From positions 1,559,582,501 to 1,559,646,500 of the forward strand of contig CM057455.1 of the NCBI GenBank assembly GCA_016271365.2: a stretch of DNA of 64,000 nt, read 5' to 3'. Position 1 is the stretch's first letter. Each line of letters begins with the position of its first letter. This document shows, piece after piece, positions 54,574-64,000 of this stretch. The notes under the pieces were generated by a model. That model was not told the DNA's origin, made no database searches, and saw only the letters and a list, made by a program, of their open reading frames with translations. The stretch comes from Neoceratodus forsteri (lineage: Eukaryota > Chordata > Ceratodontiformes > Ceratodontidae). The position numbers were made by a program, and so were the translations under genes.

Positions 54574-56062
54574 TTAAGCATTATAGGCACCAAGCAACAC
54601 TGCAGTGATCCAAATTCTGCAAACACCGATACTGTCAAACAAGAACGCATCGGCATCGAAATAAGCTTTAAGCAGTCTAAGGACCTGCATTAAATTAACC
54701 TTCAACTTCAGATATATTTTCTTAAGATTTGATAAAATGGACTTTATTCAATTTTTTTTTTTTTTTTTAAAGTATCCTGAAATGTAATTTGATTCTGCTA
54801 ATATGGTTAGATCTTTATTATATTATTCTATTTGAAATAGCTGATGTTGAAGGTCCACTGATTTGTTTTTTAAAATTTGATAGAATTGTAAGAGATGTAA
54901 CAAACTGTATTGAAATCTGTGAAATATCTTATGTTTACGAAAAGTGGACTATTAGCAACATCTCATTCACTGGTTTTATATAAATATATGCATCAAAAGA
55001 CAGAGACCAAGTAATCTAGAAGGTAATACTTGACGTTCTTGATCTAATGTTTTGGGATACATTCTATATGTTTATTTTTTAAATGAAAGGCTAACTCACC
55101 AAGCAGGCACAATAAATGAATAATGATAAATGAATAATGATTTTGCCTAGAAAGGTATTCTCCAATTGCATCTGTATACAGGGGAAGTAAACATGTTATT
55201 TCTCCCATTTTTGTAAGGGACAAAAATTATTTTTGTCTATAGTTAGGAATTACGGTAACTTTTTAATTTTTTTTTTCCATTCAGTTTGATCAATTTTCTT
55301 TTTTCTGTATTTCTACCACACAAAGCATGGAGAAATGTATTAACGTACAGTGCCCACAATATTTATTTAAGATGTAAATATCAAATACAAATTATATAAA
55401 AAAAAGGGAAATTAATGTAGAAGAGCTAACCACCAAGTCTGAATACTTTAAGGAAAATCAACTGTAAAACAATGGGGGATTCAAAGATAGCTGGGAATAA
55501 TTTCACCAAAAATTGAAGGTAAAATGATGTTAATTAACTTAAAACATAATGGGAACAATACTGAGAATCATTATGATGCAGTAAATGTATTTCAAGATTG
55601 CTTTTGCAAATCTGGACAAGTACAAGAGAATTTAAAACATGAATAGCATTGGTAAACAACAGGATTACATTTAGAACAAAGAATTAGACCCAGGGAGTGG
55701 TGCTTCTAATTATTACAACCTAAATGTTATCTGAAAAAGATTACAGTTGAGAAATCGGTCAAGCCTCAATACCAACATAGCAGATAGTTTTTAGACCCCA
55801 AATTTCTGAAAATGGCTGCATGTAAAATCTAATTTCCACTGCAGAAATACGGTTCTTTCTTTGTGTACTCAACCAATGCCTGGTCTTTAGAAACAGCCAG
55901 GGTGACGCCAATCCATATACACTGATACCTTCTGCGATCCAGGAGTACTTCTGGACCCAAGATATGCTAACAATGCAGATATGCTGGTCAAAAGTTTGAC
56001 TAGGCAAGTGTGGGCAGAGCAGAAGACTAAACTAAATGTAACCTACAAAGCAGGAGGCTAGC
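54574..56062. other. No recognisable gene
   Basis: AT-rich DNA with poly-T at 54752-54768. The frames 54789-54983 and 55759-56007 carry no motif. Confidence 0.4.
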
Positions 56063-56250
56063 TGCAACATATAGGATAAAGTATGCGGTGGTGTGTGTAA
56101 TGAGAAGTTTACACACACCGCCGAGGGGTTAGATGCTACATAAATCCCGAGAGCAAGGCGCAAGGGGTCTGTGAAAGCATCTAACCCCAAGGGTGTGTGT
56201 AAACTGCAAATTTACACACCACCCCATATTTTATGTTATATGATTGCTGG
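56063..56250. mobile_element. Foldback MITE family E, copy 1
   Basis: ACATATAGGATAAAGTATG with GGTGGTGTGTGTAA is answered by TTTACACACCACCCCATATT and TTATGTTATATG. Inside, GGGGTTAGATGCTACATAAA pairs with AGCATCTAACCCC, and GTTTACACACACC with GGTGTGTGTAAAC. A related copy lies 530 bp downstream in the same orientation. Confidence 0.7.
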
Positions 56251-56587
56251 GTTTCCCTTTTTCACCTCAGCAATTACATAAAATAAAAAGAAGTTGCTAT
56301 GCAGCCGCGATCCGGTTCGGTTATAGCACGTGGTCCAAGATTGCCTTTCAGTATTTATTTAAACTTTTTTTTTTTTATTATTATTTTGTGGGTAGTCGAA
56401 AGTTCAGTCCTTGTGGTACATTTTGTTTTCTTTTAAATTACTTACCACTGAGTCTGAGCAGCGGTTTTGTCTCTGTTCGCGGTTCGCAAGAAAGGAAGGG
56501 AAGGGGGAGAGCAGTCAGGAAGCAAGGAACTTAATGTGCAGAGTGAGGGAAACCGTGCAAGTGTTTATGGTAATAAACACTCCTTTA

Positions 56588-56820
56588 TTATGGGAAAAAG
56601 AAAAAACCCAGTTACTATATATAGAATAATACACAAGAGTTGTGTGTATAATAAGAACTTTATACACACCTGAGGTGTGAGATGCTACATAAACCCCAAG
56701 AGTGAAGTTCAAGGAGTTTATAAAAGCATTCCACATGGAGAGTGTGTATACAATTCGAGTTTTACACACCACCCTATGTATTGTTTTATATAATTGCTGT
56801 GTGCTGTTTTTTCACCCTAA
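56588..56820. mobile_element. Foldback MITE family E, copy 2
   Basis: GGGAAAAAGAAAAAACCCAG at the left is matched by the complement of CTGTTTTTTCACCC at the right. Inner words TTTATACACACCTGAGG, GTGAGATGCTACATAAACCC and GTTTTACACACCACCCTATG follow the order of copy 1. A fragment of the terminus (TATGGGAAAAAGAAACAGCA) recurs at 63188. Confidence 0.68.
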
Positions 56821-57084
56821 GGATTCCATTATGTGTGTAGAAAATCTATGGCCACTAGATGGTGCTGCTATGCACCTCATATTGCTACTATCTGTACAGG
56901 GAACAGATTTTCCATTTGCTCTTTCTGTGTTTTTTGTTTTATATATTTTGCTTTTGTTACTTTTTTAAATTAATATAATGGAGTCCCAGTAACAGGAGTG
57001 GTTGAGGCAGCCAAGGGTAGAGCCGCGCAGTTGGGTTGAGGTGCAGCTTTATGGAGTCACAAATGTACTATCATTGTCAGTGAT
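56821..57084. other. Spacer, nothing recognised
   Basis: Short AT-rich spacer before the tail of the minus-strand L2. Confidence 0.4.
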
Positions 57085-57750
57085 TTTTTTTTTGTTTTAT
57101 ATTTATTTAGTTTTTGTTTATTTACCGGGTAGGTGCGCTAGCCATAGCAATGACTATTTGTAGCCACGACCCAGGACAATACAAAACAAACTTCTGGAAC
57201 TAACAGTAACAGTACATTTTTAGAAGTAGTCAAAGTAATGGGTACATACAAGCAGGTAATAACATAGGTAATACAGTATCACAGGTAAATGTAAACCACA
57301 CAGACAACTGCAATAAAAATTAGGGCTTATACTAACATGAGGAGGAAATAAATTACAGAAAAAATGCAGTGTCTCTTTAAGCAGACAGTAACTGGGTAGA
57401 TTTGAGAAGAAGGAATGTAGAAGTAGTCTTTCCACAACCAGAGCAGGTCTGAGAGAAAGAAGACAGTAAGGGAAATAAGTAGTAGCAGGTTGCATTGGAG
57501 GAAAAAGATAGAGGGGAGTGTGAAGGGAATAGGATGATGAAGTGCAAAAACAGCAGGGGTATGGGAGCAACCCTGTTGAACTGAGAGAAAGTGCTGAGGC
57601 AGAAATGTGGTCAAACTAAGAGGGAGGCGAGGGGAGTCAGAATAGAGTCTTGCGTCTATGGAGGTTTGAAACAGAAGCAACTACAAGACGATATGAGATG
57701 GTGGTGCAGTGCTTTCTTAAAGGAGGTGTGGGAAGAGGCTTGATGAATGG

Positions 57751-58668
57751 CTAGAGGGATGCGAAAGCACTAGAGCCCTTGGTGGTAGCATACTTAGGGA
57801 TATAGATAGGGGCATTGTCAGCAGAGCGAAGGTCATAGCAGGAGACCTGGCTTTGGAAGAGTTCCGCTAGGGGTTTAGGTATTTGAGTCCTAATTATATT
57901 GTCAATGATGGAGCCGAAGGAATAAAACCTTGACACCTGGGGAGGAAGCCAACCAAGATCAGAGTAGAGGAGGCAATGGTGTTTCAGCCAATGAGAGGAG
58001 GATGTATAGCGACGTATACTATTGTAGGTAACATCCCATTTGTGAAGACTTGATTTGCTTGCAGAAATAGAGGTAGCTGCCCCATAGTTAAGTGATGGTA
58101 GGAGTATCCCATGGGCTACAGCAAGCCTGGCAGATGGGGTGAGGGCATAGCTGGTTCTATAGGCAGCTCCAAGTTTTGAGTTTACAGATTTGCAGGTCCT
58201 CTGAATGTGGAGATCATGGTTTAGTAGTGGATCCAGTGTGACCCTCAGGTACTTAAAAGAGTTAACAACTTCTGCTGAGGTGCCACTAACTGTGGAGACT
58301 TTAAACTTGTGCTGGGAGTGTTTAAGTTTAAAACTGGAGCCGAAGAGCATAGCTTGGGTTTTTGCTTCGTTTAGGACTAGTTTGTTTCTAACCAGCCACT
58401 GCTGGAGTAGTTGGTAGTCGTGGGAGAGCTTCAAATTTATATCCTCAATATATCTGGTGCTAGTGTAGAGCACTATGTCATCCGCATACAACAAGGAGCT
58501 GGTTTTCATGAGGTTTGAGGTGATTCTTTTTATAAAGATAGAGAAAAGCAAAGGGCCAAGTATGGACCCCTGGGGTGCTCCAATGTTAGTCATGGCCTTG
58601 TCAGACAGGGTAGAGTTGTACTTCACAAATTGTGTTCCATCAGTCAGGTAGCTTTTGAACCAGTTCAT
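57751..58668 (-). pseudogene. L2 reverse transcriptase, catalytic and C-terminal part
   Basis: 305 codons open. GAPQGSILGPLLFSIFI (usually GVPQG), then SSLLYADDIVLYTS with the YADD catalytic pair intact. Further blocks are WLVRNKLVLNEAKTQAMLFG, VNSFKYLRVTLDPLLNHDL (usually KYLGV), YALTPSARLAVAHGILLPSL, CLLYSDLGWLPPQ and KGSSAFAS near the end. Motif A and the upstream fingers are in the neighbouring frame 58686-59165. The junction lacks one frame, so a single indel near 58720 separates the halves. Sister copy 3 shows the same phrases. Confidence 0.93.
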
Positions 58669-58685
58669 AACGTTGGGTGAGAAAC

Positions 58686-59165
58686 CTAGTGCTCAAAGAG
58701 TGGCAATGAGGATGAGGTGGTCAACAGGTCAAACGCCTTGGTTATATCAATGAAAATGGCCCCTGTGAGAGAAGTGGAGTCCATGGCCATCAAGGCATCA
58801 GACGTGAATTTGAGTAGAGCAGTGGTAGTACTATGACCCTTTCGGAAGCCATGCTGGGCTGGGTTTAATAGGTCCTTTTCCTGGAGGAATTCGATAGTCT
58901 GGTTAGCTACAAGCTTTTCAAGGATTTTACTGAGAACAGACAGGATAGCAATTGGCCTGTAATTTGAGGGGTCCTTTGGGTCACCTTTTTTAAAAGCTGG
59001 GATAATCCTTGACATTTTCCAGATATCTGGGACGTGACCCTGGCATAAGGAGAGGGTAAAGATTTTGGCTAAGGAAGCAACTATGAGCGGCGCAACTAGT
59101 TTAAGAAGTTTGGGTTCAAGATTGTCAGACCCATCAGCCATATGCTGAGAGATATTATTAAGCAA
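58686..59165 (-). pseudogene. L2 reverse transcriptase, N-terminal part
   Basis: 159 codons: LEPKLLKLVAPLIVASLAKI, SRIIPAFKKGDPKDPSNYRP, IAILSVLSKILEKLVANQT, LNPAQHGFRKGHSTTTALLK and TGAIFIDITKAFDLL, where the motif A aspartate is kept. After FDL the reading shifts and the VDH that should follow is lost, marking the frameshift to the downstream half. The piece 59239-59490 continues upstream (IKWAKSSYCKDLLMNSYGDS, WSHIKFFLGS), the linker between endonuclease and RT. Confidence 0.92.
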
Positions 59166-59704
59166 TTTCAGTACATCAACTCTGGAGACGGATTTAAAGA
59201 GAAATTTAGTCCAGTGGCATTTGTTGGATATGTTAAGGTCAAGTTGGAGGGGAAGGTAGAGGTATAGTTAAGTCGGATAATTTGTAATCGAAAAAACTGG
59301 CAATAGTGTGTAGATTGTTACAATGGACTACATTTAGCACCATTTCATTGGGGGTGGAGGATAAGCAAGAGCCAAGGAAGAATTTGATGTGGGACCAGAA
59401 TTTCCCGGAGTCTCCATAGGAATTCATTAAGAGGTCTTTGCAGTAGGAGCTTTTGGCCCATTTGATCTCCTTTTTGCAGGTGTTATGCATAGTCCTGTAA
59501 GTGATAAGGTCAGCAGCTAGGCCAGTGTGTCTGAAACAGAGCTAGCTTTTATCACTTTGGCGAAGTTTACTGAGTAGACCAGATTTTAGCCATCTGGTTT
59601 GCCTGTTTTTTACCTGACGTGTTACTTTGTGACAGTGCTTGTCCTGCAGCTCTAGAAAGTGGGTCAGAAAGAGACCACAGGCAGATTGAGTACCACTAGT
59701 CTCA

Positions 59705-59968
59705 GGTAGCCTGTGATGTTGGCGACTGTATGTGGGCGACTAGTCAGAAGGGTGATGCACAACGGCGCCGACCATTTGGGCGACCTGGGACTTCCCCACT
59801 TCCCCTGAGCTGCACCTCCCCCAGAGTAGGAATTCTAAATAAGAGGGGTGTAGGGGTGCAGGGAGCAAAGCCCGCCACATTAAAACACTTTGTATTTTGT
59901 AGTCGCCCTTGGGAATTGTCGCTCTTCCGCGGGTCGCCATCCTGCAGTCGCCCTTATCACATAGCACC
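59705..59968. mobile_element. 264-bp TIR element inserted in the L2, 9-bp target duplication
   Basis: CTAGTCTCA occurs at 59696-59704 and 59969-59977. The insert begins GGTAGCCTGTGATGTTGGCG; the reverse complement of its end begins GGTGCTATGTGATAAGGGCG. The ends match over about 36 bp, including GGCGACTG and a second GGCGAC. GGCGAC or its complement occurs many times, mostly near the ends. L2 coding resumes on both sides. A 9-bp duplication suggests Mutator- or Merlin-like families (hAT gives 8); I cannot name it. Confidence 0.85.
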
Positions 59969-59979
59969 CTAGTCTCATA

Positions 59980-60600
59980 GAGAGAGGACCAGTCAATGCT
60001 AGCAACATCTTTTAAGAATGCCTGAGAGTCAAAATGAGCATACTTGCAAAAGGAGATGTACCTGGGCCAAGTAGATTCTGTTCTTTCTTTACTGCAGATA
60101 CAGAAAGTGGGGGAGTGGTCTGTGATGGCATCGGCTAGTACGCCTGAGTAGACTATATGTTCCGGGTGATTAGTCATTATGCAGTCCAGTAATGTACTGG
60201 AGTTGGAGTGGGGGACAGTCCTTGTAGGTTCAGAGATCAGTTGGTGCAGGTTTGAATTTTGTAGTTTGGATAAGGATAGGGCTTGGGAGCTTCCCAGCCA
60301 GTTTATGTTTAGGTCTCCGAGTATGAGAACTTCATTTCTTCCGGATAGGAGTGAGGTTTGAGTCAGTAGTTCATCCAGGCCTCTTTGGCCACCTTTAGAG
60401 GGGTTGTAAATGCAGACAATATGAAGTAGCTTAATTCTGAGAGTGAGATGGGCATGAAGCACTGCACAGTGCAGGAGAGGAGACGAGTTTATAACTGAGA
60501 GCTGAAGGTGATTTTTAAAATAAATAGCTGTGCCACCACCCCTCTTGGCTGCAGGTCGGTCCGGTCTTAGCAGATTATGGAAGGGAGCAGCCAGTGTCAG
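59980..60600 (-). pseudogene. L2 APE-type endonuclease, partial
   Basis: The frame ending at 60462 carries LLHIVCIYNPSKGGQRGLDE, EVLILGDLNINWLGSSQAL (the GDLN motif intact), STLLDCIMTNHPEHIVYSGV and ADAITDHSPTFCIC, where the usual Ser of SDH is Thr. Further right AAKRGGGTAIYF (about 60530) is the earlier endonuclease block in another frame. The N-terminal Asn and Glu motifs are not clearly recognisable, probably lost by deletion. The open frame as computed runs on into the TIR insertion, giving a meaningless tail after SSLYETR. Confidence 0.87.
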
Positions 60601-60757
60601 GGGCGGAGGGTTTGAGCCAAGTTTCAGTTAGGCAAATGATGTCAGGCTTGTAGAGGAAGGTCCAAGCTTCCAGTTTGGAGAAATTGTGCTCAAGGCTCCT
60701 GATATTATGGTGAGCAATTTTCAGTCATTTTGCATTGCTAGTAGGGTTAGGTGTGAG

Positions 60758-60800
60758 GTTAATTGGCCCTGGGTTTAGCGTACGTCACCAGAGAGCAGAA
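60758..60800 (-). other. Frameshifted 2A-like motif of L2 copy 4
   Basis: The minus strand encodes LLSGDV up to about 60783, and in another phase NPGPIN (60775-60758). Only five bases separate GTA of the valine codon from AAC, one fewer than the D-V-E-x-N-P-G-P pattern needs. So an ancestral 2A-like motif lost one base. Confidence 0.72.
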
Positions 60801-60872
60801 TTGCCATCAGGAGTAGATACCAAAGTCTGAGGTGCAGGAAACGGTATTACGTTTGTATGCGAAGGGGTTAAT

Positions 60873-61088
60873 TTATAAAACATGAGTGATAATATAGAAC
60901 CATGCCTTACGTAGTAGAAAAGGAGTTGAGTTGTAGTGCTCATTTGGCACCACTAAAAGGTTAGAGAAATAAAAGTCATGGGGAGGGAGGGGAGGGATTA
61001 CTGGTGTAACTGGGGGTATATGTAACAGCAGCAGGTGGAGTAATGGGATAAAGGAGACAAAGAAAAACAGCATCAGGCACTGTGTCAT
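60873..61088 (-). pseudogene. L2 N-terminal leader frame, copy 4
   Basis: 71 codons: a hydrophobic MLFFFVSFIPLLHLLLLHIP start, proline-rich middle, then FYFSNLLVVPNEHYNSTPFL. The second half resembles copy 3 (FTYSNLLVSQIKQHDVTPLL). It stands immediately upstream of the 2A remnant, as in copy 3. Confidence 0.65.
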
Positions 61089-61624
61089 TTTAGCCGACCG
61101 GGGTGATAAGGTAGTATGCCTGAAAAAAAAAATGTTTTACTCCTGGGAGAAGAAACAGTGATTGTGGGATTATGTGGTTAAGAGATAATATTTGTCAGTA
61201 CCCAGGTAGTATAGACATGAAATTCGAGTAAAAAAGACAGGTGACCAGGGAAAAAAAAAACTGGTGGCAAGGGCACAGCTACTAATTCAGCAACTCACAG
61301 ATATTCACTAGCTGTCAGACAAGAAACTGCATGGGAAGAGAGATGTAGGTGCAAGGCAGAAAAGGGCTGGAAAAGGGAAGATTGGAAAGTAGCCCACACA
61401 AATCAATCAGCCAAGCACCTTATTCCAAAAGTAAAACCAGCCTACCAGGACATTTGTAGAGGTGTAGGGAGGAGAGACAGAACAAGTGACCAAATGAAAG
61501 AGAACTATAAGAGGAGGGCGGGGCTGGGAGACTAAAGGAGGCCTGGGAGTGGGGTGGGGAGGACAGACAGTAATTAGCAGTAGGAGAGCAAAAAAATCAA
61601 TAGAGCTGCAAGGTAAAAAGGCGT

Positions 61625-61697
61625 TCCAATCAGGAGAAGTCCGAGGCGCAGGCCGGACCAATCAGGCTCTGGTAGCACAGCACCGTGCCAATCAGGA
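61625..61697 (-). promoter_or_regulatory. Triple CCAAT-box array, proximal copy
   Basis: CCAATCAGG occurs at 61626, 61658 and 61688, i.e. every 30-32 bp, read as CCTGATTGG in the LINE sense. Regularly spaced CCAAT boxes are the signature of NF-Y dependent promoters. They lie upstream of the leader frame, where a LINE promoter is expected. Confidence 0.65.
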
Positions 61698-61743
61698 GAC
61701 GGCCGTCACTCAGCAGCTTAGGCAAGCAAACAGTGACCATACC

Positions 61744-61872
61744 TTCAGCTGGGATCCAGCTTTGGGAACCAGGAGGGTGGCCAGAAAGAAAGCATCCAGA
61801 CGGGCGGCGGCCTCAGGTGGCCGTAAGAGGGTCCGCCGAGATTCCTGAGGCGCCGCTCGGTTGCAGAGTCCT
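61744..61872 (-). repeat. L2 5-prime region monomer, single copy next to proximal CCAAT array
   Basis: CTTCAGCTGGGATCCAGCTT through CGAGATTCCTGAGGCGCCGC; the same ~128-bp unit is repeated three times at 62568-62932. Confidence 0.85.
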
Positions 61873-62449
61873 AGGGGAGCAAAGAAAGGGGAGATTAAAT
61901 AATATCAGCAGGAGGGGAAGGGGAGAGGCTGGCGGAAGCTAGAAGGCAGAGAGTGGGGGTGATCAAACGATTAAAACAAAAGGTAGCCAAGGTGAGAAAG
62001 AGATTGGAAGGGATTAGTATGACACAAAAGGTGAGGTTAGAGCAGCTTTAGAGAGAGTAGGCGGGGGTTGCAAGAGACCAGCTAAAAAAGTCCAGAGAAT
62101 CGGGGATGGGGTGGGCAAGCTTAAAATGGGAGAGAGGATTTGTTAAGCCACAGAAGATATCAAGGGGAGGGTAGCCAGAAAAAGACAGTGAAGCAAACGT
62201 CAAAAAATACAATCAGAATGCAGAAAGTAGCTTGTCAAGCTTATCTATTTTGGGAGAGTAGTAAGCAGTATCAAAAGTAGGGTTACATAGGTTCAATCAG
62301 TGCAGGTACAAACAAGCAAAAAGGTAGAGATCTATAAATGCAACACTACGGAGCTCGGCAATTATATTTCCAAAAAAAAAAAAACATCAGACAGTAACTA
62401 GCAGTAGGAGAGCAAAGAAATCAATAGAGCTGCAAGGTAAAAAGGTGCT

Positions 62450-62520
62450 CCAATCAGGAGAAGTCCGAGGTGCAGGCTGGACCAATCAGGCTCCGGTAGC
62501 AGAGCGCCGCACCAATCAGG
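62450..62520 (-). promoter_or_regulatory. Triple CCAAT-box array, distal copy
   Basis: CCAATCAGG at 62450, 62482 and 62512, with exactly the spacing of the proximal array (32 and 30 bp) and matching flanks (AAGTCCGAGGTGCAGGCTGG). It is an 824-bp-offset duplicate of the proximal array. Confidence 0.65.
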
Positions 62521-62567
62521 AGACGGCTGCCACTCAGCAGCTTAAGCAAGCAAACAGCAACTGTACC

Positions 62568-62932
62568 TTCAGCTGGGATACGGCTTCGGGAACCAGGAGG
62601 GCGTGCAGAAAGAGAGCGTCCAGGCGGGTGGCAGCCGCGGGTGGCCGTAAGAGGGGCCGCCGAGATTCCTGAAGCGCCGCTCGGGCGCAAAGTCCTTCAG
62701 CTGGGATCCGACTTTGGGAACCAGAAGGGCGGGCAGAAAGAGAGCATCCAGGTGGGCGGTGGCCACAGGTGACCGTAAGAGGGGCTGCCGAGATTCCTGA
62801 CGCGCCGCATGGGCACGGAGTCCTTCAGCTGTGATCCGGCTTTGGGAACTAGGAGGGCGGGCAGAAAGAGAGCATCCAGGCGGGCAGTGGCCGCTGGTGG
62901 CCTTAAGAGGAGCCGCTCAGGTGTGGAGTCCT
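62568..62932 (-). repeat. Three tandem ~128-bp GC-rich monomers, L2 5-prime region
   Basis: CTTCAGCTGGGATACGGCTT (62568), CTTCAGCTGGGATCCGACTT (62697) and TTCAGCTGTGATCCGGCTTT (62825) begin successive units. Each contains GGGAACCAGGAGGGCG-like, AGAGAGCATCCAGGCGGG-like and CCGAGATTCCTGA-like words. The last unit is about 20 bp shorter. Tandem promoter monomers are known from mouse L1; here they would be the outer 5-prime end of an L2. Confidence 0.85.
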
Positions 62933-62935
62933 GAG

Positions 62936-63404
62936 ATCTGGAATCATGTGAGAGCTAAAGAAAATGCAGGTAGCATCTTTGGTGGCAGTTTGTATTGGAG
63001 ACATGCTTCATCTGATGGTAGAGGCATGCTTCATTTGATGGCAAGGCAAAACTGTATGAATTTCAAATGTGGAGCCAGTAGTGTTAAGAGATTAAGCACT
63101 GCATGCATACCTACAGTCAGGGAAACCCAGTACATGTTCACCATTATAACCAGCTGGTTATAATGGTGAATTATAACCAAGTTTCCCTATGGGAAAAAGA
63201 AACAGCACCTAGTTATTATATACCCAAAAATGAATATGTTTATGTAAAATTTGGTGACTGGGATAGGTACACTGAGCTGCAGCTTGCTGCCATGAGCGAC
63301 CCAAATGAGGAGTTACAAGAGGGAGTGCAACAGAAATAACAATAGAAACAACAAAAAGGTGTTTGTACAAGAACAATAAATACAAAGCACAAGTGGTATA
63401 ATAC
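62936..63404. other. Unassigned, with a perfect 34-bp palindrome
   Basis: At 63137-63170 the half TTCACCATTATAACCAG is followed with no spacer by its exact complement. The family E MITE terminus TATGGGAAAAAGAAACAGCA follows at 63188. No gene. Confidence 0.6.
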
Positions 63405-64000
63405 AGAAAGTGCATTTACTTACTGTAAAAGTAGAGTTTCAATAGAATCTCCTTCACTGAGCCATACCTGTAAAACAGATGCTGTCAGTGTCAGAACTGC
63501 TCAGAAATGTTCACCTAGCTGAATCCACCCACAATGACGCACATTGTCTGCACTTATATATCATGGACAGCCTCACACTCATCAGTTCTTTTCACCTGCT
63601 GGAGACACACAAAGACACAGGGTTGAGCCACATCAATAGGCACCCCCCATCGACAACCAACCAACGAAGGTAAAGACAAGGCAGGAGAGCAATACAACAA
63701 TCCCAGTAAAGCACAGAAAAGAAAGGATGAAGCAGTCAAAACAGAAAACATCCGACACCCAAATGATGCCACTCACAAGCAAATGGGATGGCAGGTGGGT
63801 GAGTTGCAGCTAAACGGAGGAGATTCTATGAAAGATCTACTGTTACAGTAAGTAACTGTACTATCTTCCTTAAGAATATCTCTCCCGCCCCATTGAGTCA
63901 CCTGTAGAACAATTACCAAGCAGGACTGCAATAACATGCAGGAGGGAGGCCCAAGACAAGGGGCAGATAAGACCCCCAATAACGCGAGCGTACAGGCTCA
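63405..64000 (-). mobile_element. Left end of a third DIRS-like element, running off the window
   Basis: TTTACTTACTGTAAAAGTAG with TTTCAATAGAATCTCCTTC (63415-63455) is repeated inverted at 63819-63861 (GGAGATTCTATGAAAGATCT, ACTGTTACAGTAAGTAACTG). It is followed by a diverged direct echo of the terminus (CCCATTGAGTCACCTGTAGA against TTCACTGAGCCATACCTGTA). This is the terminal repeat plus internal complementary layout of the DIRS ends at 27.8 and 42.2 kb. A recombinase on the minus strand would be expected beyond 64000. Confidence 0.6.

Larger units (their letters stand above)
57085..62935 (-). mobile_element. L2-clade LINE with monomeric 5-prime region (copy 4)
   Basis: Minus strand, from right to left: repeated GC-rich 5-prime region (62935 to about 61560), leader frame (61088-60873), decayed 2A (60800-60758), endonuclease (about 60600-59980), RT (59490-57751) and 3-prime UTR with tail GGGTCGTGGCTACAAATAG ... 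ACCCGGTAAATAAACAAAAA near 57110. It is the best preserved LINE here, with a 305-codon RT frame. A 264-bp TIR element interrupts it at 59705-59968, and several frameshifts are visible. The attribution of 61560-62935 to the element rests on adjacency and monomer structure. Confidence 0.85.

Noticed and set aside
57751..58668. A functional host gene for the 305-codon frame
   Set aside because: All motifs are those of L2 RT, and it is bounded by LINE sequence with frameshifts on its 5-prime side.
59740..59979. C-terminal extension of the 240-codon minus-strand frame
   Set aside because: Reads through the 264-bp TIR insertion; the sequence after SSLYETR is not LINE protein.

Overview
The window looks like gene-poor, transposon-saturated DNA from a large vertebrate genome. 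I recognise no host protein-coding exon, no prokaryotic operon and no CRISPR array. The readable coding sequence is decayed reverse transcriptase, endonuclease and tyrosine recombinase from retroelements: L2-clade and CR1 LINEs, an L1/Tx1-type LINE, and DIRS-type YR retrotransposons. These are mixed with tRNA-derived SINEs, many foldback (palindromic) MITEs and microsatellites. Several MITEs with a TTAA-like edge and termini resembling the TTAAAGGRR motif of the Xenopus T2 (Kolobok-like) MITEs, together with abundant DIRS and L2, favour an amphibian. The CR1 3-prime tail would fit a caecilian, but this is inference, and a reptile or lungfish is not excluded.

Layout. 1-6.4 kb: unassigned DNA, a 40-bp dispersed repeat core, and an ~0.8 kb foldback with a nested hAT-like insert. 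6.4-11 kb: minus-strand L2 and CR1 copies; the CR1 is interrupted by a poly(A) retrocopy with a 17-bp target duplication. 12.9-13.6 kb: two adjacent foldback elements, one a hAT MITE. 14-18.7 kb: L2 tails, a plus-strand L2, a MIR-like SINE and MITE A1. 18.9-27.5 kb: TIR elements, a second CR1, a 75-bp minisatellite, a hairpin with perfect 25-bp arms, and a SINE whose tail matches the L2 elements further right. 27.8-33.4 kb: a structurally complete but dead DIRS element. 37-43 kb: a nest in which an L1-type LINE carries a tRNA-Asp/SINE chimera and a TIR element and is cut off by a second DIRS. 44-47.7 kb: a plus-strand L2 with endonuclease, RT and a degenerate 2A-like motif. 50-51 kb: an 842-bp near-perfect palindrome with TTAA edges. 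53-56.8 kb: an L1 ORF1-like relic and more MITEs. 57-62.9 kb: the best-preserved L2, minus strand, with an apparent GC-rich 5-prime region made of ~128-bp monomers and duplicated triple CCAAT arrays, and a 264-bp TIR insertion. 63.4 kb to the end: the left end of a third DIRS-like element.

The most coherent system is the L2 family at 44-47.7 kb and 57-62.9 kb, with its 2A-like junction, monomeric CCAAT-rich presumed promoter, and a tRNA-derived SINE at 27.1 kb that has captured the LINE tail. All copies here are broken by frameshifts, stops or insertions. Names are by recognition of conserved motifs only; no database search was possible.
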